Below are positions 7,898-13,849 of a DNA stretch of 27,067 nucleotides, in pieces. The stretch's first letter is position 1, and the number at the start of each line of letters is the position of its first letter. Below the pieces are notes generated by a model, which saw only the letters and a program-made list of their open reading frames with translations, ran no database searches and was not told where the DNA came from. Source of the DNA: UBA11524 sp964383815 (GTDB taxonomy: Bacteria > Bacillota > Clostridia > Christensenellales > Aristaeellaceae). The position numbers were made by a program, and so were the translations under genes. The stretch spans positions 1 through 27,067 of the forward strand of contig CAYLIC010000032.1 of assembly GCA_964383815.1 (NCBI GenBank), written 5' to 3'.

Positions 7898-8359
7898 TTA
7901 CCCCGGAACGCTGCCGATTTGCAGCTCCTTTGTATAGCTGCCGGTGGTGAAATCCCATCGCTCGACGTAGGGCTTGTCCTCCTCGTAGACCCAGAAGAAG
8001 ATGAGGCGCGGGGTAATCTCCGGCACGCATTCGGCTGGAAGGGATGACCAGCGGGCCACTGCACTGGGTAAGCAGTCTTGCATCGCCTCGAGGAACTGCG
8101 GGTTGTCTGCAGGCTTGCCAAGGTTGCGGCAGGTGCCCTCGGTGGAGAAGTGGTTCATGCACAGGCAGACATTGGGGTTGCGGCTGATTTGCTGGCACTT
8201 CAGGCAGGAGGAATCTGTCTGAAAGAAAAACTTACCGCCCATGATGACAACGCTCATGGCCCTGGCTGTTACCCGATTGTCCGCGCAGGTGACAAGCGTC
8301 ATGACGCTGGAGGTACCCAACTGGCTCCAGAGGCCGTGAAAATCGGGCTGTTTATTCAT
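7898..8359 (-). CDS. Pyridoxamine 5'-phosphate oxidase-like FMN-binding split-barrel protein
   Basis: 153 residues, typical for small split-barrel flavoproteins. Features are VMTLVTCADNRVTARAMSVV, then GGKFFFQTDSSCLKCQQISR and NPNVCLCMN, i.e. the beta-strands and the S/T-x-K-xx-Q-I segment that bind FMN phosphate in this superfamily. The start at 8359 has AAGGAG 8 bases upstream. It is unusually rich in cysteine (KC, CLCM, GTC). The true substrate is unknown; most relatives are poorly characterised oxidoreductases and few make pyridoxal phosphate. It follows the hydrogenase operon on the same strand, but a terminator stands between them. Confidence 0.82.
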   Translation of the reverse strand: MNKQPDFHGLWSQLGTSSVMTLVTCADNRVTARAMSVVIMGGKFFFQTDSSCLKCQQISRNPNVCLCMNHFSTEGTCRNLGKPADNPQFLEAMQDCLPSAVARWSSLPAECVPEITPRLIFFWVYEEDKPYVERWDFTTGSYTKELQIGSVPG

Positions 8360-8381
8360 GATAGATTCTCCTTTTCACATG

Positions 8382-8419
8382 AAAAACGGCTGCCGTCTGT
8401 ATTTCACAGGCGGCAAGCC
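8382..8419 (-). terminator. Terminator at the end of the hydrogenase operon
   Basis: On the minus strand GGCTTGCCGCCTGT pairs with ACAGACGGCAGCC (8406-8419 with 8388-8400, two small mismatches), followed by GTTTTTC. It lies 16 bases beyond the stop codon of the group B hydrogenase gene. Confidence 0.7.
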
Positions 8420-8435
8420 ATCAAAGGGTACTCAG

Positions 8436-9878
8436 TTATTCGTTGTCGCCCTGCCAGCTGCACTGGGCCAGGGCATCGCGGATGGTTTTCTCGTAGGCTT
8501 CGTGGCCATACTTGTCCACCTCGCCCTTGTCCTTGGGGCCGTGGGTCAGGCAGCCGGCGCCGCCTATGCATCCGCCCATGCAGGCCATGCCCTCAATGAA
8601 GTTCTCCTTCAGCAGGTTCTTCTGCTTTTTCAGCAGGGCCACGCGGCAGGCCTCAATGCCGTCACAGATGATGGGGTTGGCAATGAACTGGGTGTTCTCC
8701 TGTTCCTTCAGGGCCTGGACCACAGCATCGCTCAGGCCGCCGCTGCGGGCAAAGATGCGCCCGTAATAGCTGGCGTTGTCCAGGGCGGTTTCAGGCAGGG
8801 TGGTCAGGTCCAGGTCGCGGCTGTCAATCCAGGCCTGCAGCTCCTCAAAGGTCAGCACGCAGTCCACATAGGGCTTCACCTTGTCCCGCTGGGCCTCCAT
8901 TTTCTTGGCGGTGCAGGGGCCAATGAAAACCACCTTGCCAGTGGGGTCGGTTTTTTTGATAAAGCGTCCCAGCTCTGCCATGGGAGAGAAATTGTGGCTG
9001 ACGTGCTCCTTTAGCGCGGGGAAGGACTTCTCAATGTAGGAAACGAAGGCCGGGCAGCAGCTGGAGGTCAGGAAGCCCTTTTCGGAAAGCTCCCTGGCCT
9101 CGCTGTAGGCCACCATGTCGGCACCCAGGGCAGCCTCGATCACGGAGGAGAAGCCCAGCTCCTTTAGGGCGGAAATCACCTGACCCAGCTTCACATGCAC
9201 AAACTGGCTGGAGATGGAGGGTGCTACCACAGCGTACACGCGATATTTCCCGTTGTTCTCGCTTTCGCGAATCATGCGGATGGCATCCAGCAGGAAGCTC
9301 TTGTCCTGCAGGGCGCCAAAGGGGCACTGATACACGCAGGCGCCGCAATTGATGCACTTGCTCTGGTCGATGTTTGCCACATGGTTTTCGCCCTGGGAAA
9401 TGGCCTTCACCTTGCAGGCCCGCTCACAGGGGCGCACATGGGTCTGAATGGCGCTGTACGGGCACACGGAGGCACACTTGCCGCAGTTGATGCACTTGTC
9501 CGGGTCAATGTGGGCATGGTGGTTTTCATCGAAGGAGATGGCGTTTCTGGGGCAGGCAGCGGAGCACCGGTGGGCAATGCACCCGCGGCAGTCCGGCCCA
9601 ACCCGGTAGCCGCTGACGGGGCACTCGTCGCAGGCAATGCCGATGGTTTCCACAATATTGGGGTTGGACTTATCTCCGCCCATGGCCAGCTTCACCCGCT
9701 CAGCCACAATGGCCCGCTCCTTGTAGATGCAGCAGCGCAGGTCGCTTTTGGGGCCGGGGGAGATCAGCTTGGGAATGTCCAGGTAGCAGTCCTGCAGGTT
9801 GCCCTCATAGGCATGGCGGGCCACCTCCCGCAGAACCTTGTATTTCAGCTTTTGCACATAGGTATCGAAAAGCAGCAT
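8436..9878 (-). CDS. Group B-type monomeric [FeFe] hydrogenase (ferredoxin-like domains plus H-cluster domain)
   Basis: 480 residues. The N-terminal ~200 carry many iron-sulfur motifs: CDECP, CRGCIAHRCSAACP, CINCGKCASVCP and CINCGACVYQCP. The catalytic H-cluster domain has all three signatures: TSSCCPAF (C274, C275), GPCTAKKME (C322) and EGMACMGGCIGG (C433, C437). This spacing and the N-terminal extension match the group B monomeric enzymes of Clostridia, which I take to couple ferredoxin to H2. It would need HydEFG maturases encoded elsewhere. It is the last gene of the adhE-hydS unit, 21 bases after the phosphatase gene. The start at 9878 has GGAGG 10 bases upstream. Active direction (evolution or uptake) cannot be read from sequence. 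Confidence 0.93.
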   Translation of the reverse strand: MLLFDTYVQKLKYKVLREVARHAYEGNLQDCYLDIPKLISPGPKSDLRCCIYKERAIVAERVKLAMGGDKSNPNIVETIGIACDECPVSGYRVGPDCRGCIAHRCSAACPRNAISFDENHHAHIDPDKCINCGKCASVCPYSAIQTHVRPCERACKVKAISQGENHVANIDQSKCINCGACVYQCPFGALQDKSFLLDAIRMIRESENNGKYRVYAVVAPSISSQFVHVKLGQVISALKELGFSSVIEAALGADMVAYSEARELSEKGFLTSSCCPAFVSYIEKSFPALKEHVSHNFSPMAELGRFIKKTDPTGKVVFIGPCTAKKMEAQRDKVKPYVDCVLTFEELQAWIDSRDLDLTTLPETALDNASYYGRIFARSGGLSDAVVQALKEQENTQFIANPIICDGIEACRVALLKKQKNLLKENFIEGMACMGGCIGGAGCLTHGPKDKGEVDKYGHEAYEKTIRDALAQCSWQGDNE

Positions 9879-9899
9879 TCCTCGTGTGCCTCCATTTCA

Positions 9900-11072
9900 T
9901 TAGAAGTAGTTCAGGCGGATGTGCTTGCCCATCTTCTCCAGGCAGCCTGCCAGGTTGGCAATCAGCTGCTGCTTGATGGCAAAGTTGATGGGCAGGTCGG
10001 GGTTCTGGTGGGCAGGGTTGATGGCGCGACCAACGTAGAAGTTCACATCGGTGGCGTTTTCAAACAGCTCCTTGGCAATCAGGCTTGCGCCGTCCCGCTG
10101 GGTGAGCCAGGTGGGTGCCATTTTGGCCTGATCCAGGAAGTCCTCGGCATATTTCAGCACCTTGGCCAGGGTAATCACACCCTCGGTGGTCAGGTCAACG
10201 CCCTTGATGGTGCTGATGGGCGGCACCTCCGGGTCGTGATAGTCCAGGGAGGCGATGATGGGCTGGTTCAGGTACCGGGAAACCACACTGCTGGTGGTGC
10301 CGCCGCAGACGATTTTCGTGCCCCTCTTGCTGAAGAACAGGTTCATCATTGTTTCATCGTCTTCCTTTTTTTCAGGCGGGCCAACCACCAGGTTCACGGT
10401 GTGGCGGTTGCGCACACGGGCCACGGCGATGGTGGTATCGTCGCCGGGCTTGCCGCCGTAAAGGCGGTTGCACTCGTCAATGATAAGGCTGGCGGTGGAC
10501 TTGGCGCTGTTGCCGGGCAGGTAGTTGGCCATGGCGTAATCCGCAATGGAATCCCGGCTCCAGCCAAAGTTCATGGTCATGCCCACGCCGGCCCACTCCG
10601 CGCCATCACTCATGGCAATGAACAGGTCATCCACCTCAATGGGGAAGGTGCTTTCCCAAATGGTTTTCCCGGCAATGATGCGGGTGGTCTTGGGATAGTC
10701 GAACAACTCTCCCTTGCGCAGGACGATGGTAGCAGGGTTGTCGAACTGGATGATATGAGCGGTTTCGTTGTTCAGAATCCGCAGAATGGTAAAGGTGGAA
10801 TACGCCACCTGGCGGACACTGCACACTGGCAGGGTGCTGGCAATGGTGGAAACGCACTGCTCCAGGGGAATGCCGCCGGAGATCATGGTGCAGAGTATTT
10901 TGGAGGTCAGCGTGGAAAGAATGTTGGCCTTCACACCGCTGCCCAGGCCGTCTGCCAGCACCAGGGTCAAATCCTCATCGCCGCCGCCGCAAATCTCCAC
11001 CTTATCGCCGCAAAGGGTCTCGCCTACATGGTTCAGGCTGATCCAGCCAGTTTCGATCCACAGGTCATTCAT
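9900..11072 (-). CDS. SpoIIE-family PP2C-type Ser/Thr protein phosphatase
   Basis: 390 residues. The N-terminal ~220 form a PP2C/SpoIIE-like phosphatase: metal-binding D41-G42 in LVLADGLGSGVKAN, FIAMSDGAEWAG, and GKPGDDTTIAVARV. The final ~170 residues, after a charged acidic-lysine linker, match no domain I can name and contain a cysteine-glycine stretch IVCGGTTSSVVSRYL. It overlaps the end of hydS by 8 bases (11065-11072), so translation is probably coupled. Position suggests it relays the HydS signal by removing phosphate from a partner protein, perhaps opposing the kinase encoded two genes upstream. The partner is not shown by the sequence. Confidence 0.87.
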   Translation of the reverse strand: MNDLWIETGWISLNHVGETLCGDKVEICGGGDEDLTLVLADGLGSGVKANILSTLTSKILCTMISGGIPLEQCVSTIASTLPVCSVRQVAYSTFTILRILNNETAHIIQFDNPATIVLRKGELFDYPKTTRIIAGKTIWESTFPIEVDDLFIAMSDGAEWAGVGMTMNFGWSRDSIADYAMANYLPGNSAKSTASLIIDECNRLYGGKPGDDTTIAVARVRNRHTVNLVVGPPEKKEDDETMMNLFFSKRGTKIVCGGTTSSVVSRYLNQPIIASLDYHDPEVPPISTIKGVDLTTEGVITLAKVLKYAEDFLDQAKMAPTWLTQRDGASLIAKELFENATDVNFYVGRAINPAHQNPDLPINFAIKQQLIANLAGCLEKMGKHIRLNYF

Positions 11073-12741
11073 GGGTCATCGCATCCTTTAGTTTGGTGAG
11101 AGCGATCTTGGTCTCGGCAGTGGTTTCGCCCAGCAGGGAGGCAATCTCCTGCACGATGCGCATTTGCTTTTCAATCACCTTGTCGGTAATCTCGGCGGTC
11201 TGCTGCTTCAGCTCGGTGCCCTCCAGGCGCAGGCGCTCCTGCTCGGTCACATCGCGGATCAGGGTAATCACCACATGATACTGACGGTCGTACAGGATGG
11301 TTTCATCCACATACCGGTCATAGTCCGCCAGGTAATGCTTGCAGTTTGTGGTGTGCAGGGCCGCGTGTACCAGGCTCTGGTAGGGTTCCGGGTTCAAAAT
11401 GCGTGCCACATGCTCGTGCAGGATGTCCCTGGCCTGGCGCAGGCCAAACATTTTCAGGGCGGAAGGGTTAATCTGCTGCACCACCAGATCCTCGTCCATC
11501 ACGATGATGGCAGTGGGTGTGCTGTGGATAATGGTGTCGGAAAAGCTCTCGGCCTTTTCCTTCAGGAAGGGCAGGCACATCTCGATCTTCGCCTTGCCCT
11601 CCAGGATGGCAATGGCCTTGTCCCGGCAGGTGGGATAGCCGCAGCTGCCGCAGTTCAGCTCCTTTTCCGGGCTGGTCTTGCCCATTTTGAACAGCATGTC
11701 CCGTATGGCATCGCTGCCAAAGCGGGTGCGGCTGTCGCCCTCAAAGTTGTAGGTGGCGCTGATGTCCGGCTTATGCGCGTAGGCATAGGGCAGGGAGCCA
11801 TTGCCGGCAAAGTTGGCAACGCGCATGGCGCCCTTCAGGCGGCGCTCTGCATGGTCGCGGATGCAAGGCCCGTTAACGCAGCTGCCCGCGCAGGCGCTCA
11901 TCTCAATGAACACCTTGCCAAACTCGCTGTTTTCAATCTCGTCAAACACGCCGCGGCAGTTGTCAATGCCGTCAATGGCAATGCGGCGGTAGCCTTCTAC
12001 CTTGGCAGTGGCCTTCAAAACGCCACCGGTGGAGGGATACAGCCGGGCCAGCGCGCCTTCGCTTTCCGGGTCAACGTGCTCGTAGGGCAGCTCGATGCCC
12101 TCATCGGCAAACCAGTCCGCCAGCTCGTCAAAGGTGAGCACCGCATCGGTATAGGGGCATTCGTCGCCCTCTTTTTTCTTGGCGATGCACGGGCCGATGA
12201 ACACCGTGTAGGCATCCGGCTGCTGCTCCTTGATGAGCTTGCAGTGGGCCTCCATGGGGGTGAGCACCTTGGCCAGGTAGGGGAGCATGGTGGGGTAATA
12301 CTTCTTAATCAGCATGTTGATGGAGGGACAGCAGCTGGAGATAATCACATGCAGCTTACCCTCCTGCATAATCCTGGCGTACGCCTCGCTGACCAGCTGG
12401 GCGCCAATGGCGGTTTCCTGCACATCGGCAAAGCCCAGCTGCATCAGCGCACTGCTGATGACCTCCAGGCTGCGAATGCGGAAGTTGGCAATAAAGGAGG
12501 GTGCCAGGCTGCACACCACCCGGCGGCCGGCGGCGATGGCGGCCTTCACCCGGAGCACATCGTTGCGCACCTGTTTGGCCTTTTGGGGGCAGGTAACATA
12601 GCAGCGCCCGCAGAGAATGCAGTCGTTATGGACAATTTCCGCCGTGTCGTTGGCAAAGGTGATGGCCTTGACCGAGCAGTTGCGGATGCACTTATAGCAG
12701 TCTGTGCAGTTGTTTTTGTTCAGGTTGAGTATTTCCTGCAT
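11065..12741 (-). CDS. hydS: Putative H2-sensing [FeFe] hydrogenase, group C, with PAS domain (HydS-like)
   Basis: 558 residues. Order: a two-[4Fe-4S] ferredoxin-type region (CTDCYKCIRNCSVKA, CILCGRCYVTCPQKA; residues 12-55); the H-cluster domain with ISSCCPSI (C137, C138), GPCIAKKKE (C185) and MSACAGSCVNGPC (C284, C288); a further [4Fe-4S] motif, CGSCGYPTC at 364-372 plus C389; a PAS domain around 397-505 (TPTAIIVMDEDLVVQQINPS); and a coiled tail. The H-cluster motifs deviate from catalytic enzymes (ACAGSC instead of ACPGGC), as in group C enzymes thought to sense H2. It lacks a kinase or DNA-binding output, so output is likely through the overlapping phosphatase gene. GGAGAGGA precedes the start. 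Confidence 0.9.
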   Translation of the reverse strand: MQEILNLNKNNCTDCYKCIRNCSVKAITFANDTAEIVHNDCILCGRCYVTCPQKAKQVRNDVLRVKAAIAAGRRVVCSLAPSFIANFRIRSLEVISSALMQLGFADVQETAIGAQLVSEAYARIMQEGKLHVIISSCCPSINMLIKKYYPTMLPYLAKVLTPMEAHCKLIKEQQPDAYTVFIGPCIAKKKEGDECPYTDAVLTFDELADWFADEGIELPYEHVDPESEGALARLYPSTGGVLKATAKVEGYRRIAIDGIDNCRGVFDEIENSEFGKVFIEMSACAGSCVNGPCIRDHAERRLKGAMRVANFAGNGSLPYAYAHKPDISATYNFEGDSRTRFGSDAIRDMLFKMGKTSPEKELNCGSCGYPTCRDKAIAILEGKAKIEMCLPFLKEKAESFSDTIIHSTPTAIIVMDEDLVVQQINPSALKMFGLRQARDILHEHVARILNPEPYQSLVHAALHTTNCKHYLADYDRYVDETILYDRQYHVVITLIRDVTEQERLRLEGTELKQQTAEITDKVIEKQMRIVQEIASLLGETTAETKIALTKLKDAMTHE

Positions 12742-12769
12742 TGTTGTCCTCTCCTGTATGATACGGATT

Positions 12770-12797
12770 GGGGCTGGCGCAATATTACGTCAGCCCC
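12770..12797 (-). promoter_or_regulatory. Intercistronic hairpin between ferredoxin and hydS genes
   Basis: GGGGCTG (12770-12776) and CAGCCCC (12791-12797) pair, extended by two further pairs after one mismatch. No T-run follows on the minus strand, so it looks like a message-stability or processing element rather than a terminator. Confidence 0.5.
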
Positions 12798-12813
12798 ATA
12801 GGATACGAAAGCC

Positions 12814-13053
12814 TTACAGGCGGGGAAGCACATCCTTCTCGAAGAAGGTGCGGGTGGAATCGGGGGTCAGGGAGAAGGCCTCGCCATCGATGGTGACGCA
12901 CACGCCGTTCTGGCAGTTGCCCATGCAGAACTGGCCGGCCAGCTCAATCTTGTCGCCCAGGTTGTTTTCCTTCACCAGGCTCTGCAGCTCCTCCACAATC
13001 TGGCGGGAGCCCTTCAGGTGGCAGCTGGAACCGATGCAGATGGTAATCTTCAT
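12814..13053 (-). CDS. Small thioredoxin-like [2Fe-2S] ferredoxin
   Basis: 79 residues from ATG at 13053 (MKITICIGSSCHLKG). The start three codons earlier at 13062 is rejected because GGAG would sit only one or two bases away; from 13053 the spacing is 10. Cysteines C6-x4-C11 and a later CMGNC pair give the four-Cys pattern of NuoE/Hnd-type thioredoxin-fold [2Fe-2S] proteins. It probably carries electrons to or from one of the two hydrogenases encoded downstream. It lies 72 bases upstream of hydS and 21 bases after the kinase gene. Confidence 0.88.
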   Translation of the reverse strand: MKITICIGSSCHLKGSRQIVEELQSLVKENNLGDKIELAGQFCMGNCQNGVCVTIDGEAFSLTPDSTRTFFEKDVLPRL

Positions 13054-13074
13054 ATATCGCATTCTCCTTCGTGA

Positions 13075-13833
13075 TTACTGGTAATCCACAACGTTGACCC
13101 AGGAGAGCAGGAACTCCCGCTCGTCAGCATTGCCCTTCACGGACTGGGATGCAGCCACAATGGGCATCCACTTCTGCACATACTGCTTGGCAGTGTCGCT
13201 CTTCCTGCAGAACAGGTCCAGGTACTTCTTGGCTGTTGCCTCATCGCCGCTGAGGCAGAACAGCAGATAGGTGCGCGCCGCATCGGCAGAGGCGTTGCCC
13301 TGGGTGGCGTGGGACCAGTCCAGAATATAGGGCGTGCCGTCCTCGGTGATGATGATGTTGGAAGGATTGAAGTCGCCATGGCAAACCTTGTTGTGCTTGG
13401 GCATGCCCTCCAGGCGGGTGTGCAGGTCGTACCGGGTGGTAGCATCCAGCTCCGTCTGGCTAATCTTGCGGTTCATCTTGTCCTTCAGCTTGTTCAGCAT
13501 GGGGCAGGTCTTGCTGTGAACCTCCAGCTGCAGGTCAACCAGCAGCTCCAGGTATTTGTCCTTCTGCTCCTCGTCATCGCCGGCCTCATCCATCAGCTGG
13601 GCCAGGGTCTTGCCCTTGATGTACTCGGACACAATGGCCCACTTGCCATCCACCGTGCACACCTCCAGCACCCGGGGGATGTTCAGGCCAGTTTCCTCAA
13701 TGCGGGCCTGGTTCAGCGCCTCGTTGAGCACATCGGCCTTGGAGTACTCGGCATCGAACACCTTGATGCATTTGCTGCCATCGCGGTAGACGGTCTTCTT
13801 GTTGCGGAAGGCGATTACTCGATCCAGATTCAT
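13075..13833 (-). CDS. APH/choline-kinase-like phosphotransferase in the hydrogenase operon
   Basis: 252 residues from the ATG at 13833, chosen because AAGGAGG lies 8 bases upstream; longer readings overlap the end of adhE and look spurious. Kinase features are VCHGDFNPSN (H152, catalytic D154, N159) and the metal-binding YILDWSHATQG (D172), preceded by a hinge-like SEYIKGKTLAQLMDEA. This is the aminoglycoside phosphotransferase fold, not a Hanks-type protein kinase. The fold also phosphorylates small molecules, so resistance should not be assumed. Its place between adhE and ferredoxin/hydS, in an operon that also carries a protein phosphatase, suggests a regulatory phosphorylation role. The substrate is unknown. 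Confidence 0.82.
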   Translation of the reverse strand: MNLDRVIAFRNKKTVYRDGSKCIKVFDAEYSKADVLNEALNQARIEETGLNIPRVLEVCTVDGKWAIVSEYIKGKTLAQLMDEAGDDEEQKDKYLELLVDLQLEVHSKTCPMLNKLKDKMNRKISQTELDATTRYDLHTRLEGMPKHNKVCHGDFNPSNIIITEDGTPYILDWSHATQGNASADAARTYLLFCLSGDEATAKKYLDLFCRKSDTAKQYVQKWMPIVAASQSVKGNADEREFLLSWVNVVDYQ

Positions 13834-13849
13834 CTTCGTTTCCTCCTTC

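Noticed and set aside
9195..12801. Long plus-strand open frames opposite the phosphatase and hydS genes
   Set aside because: Low-complexity translation without motifs; the minus-strand genes show clear Fe-S, H-cluster and PP2C signatures.
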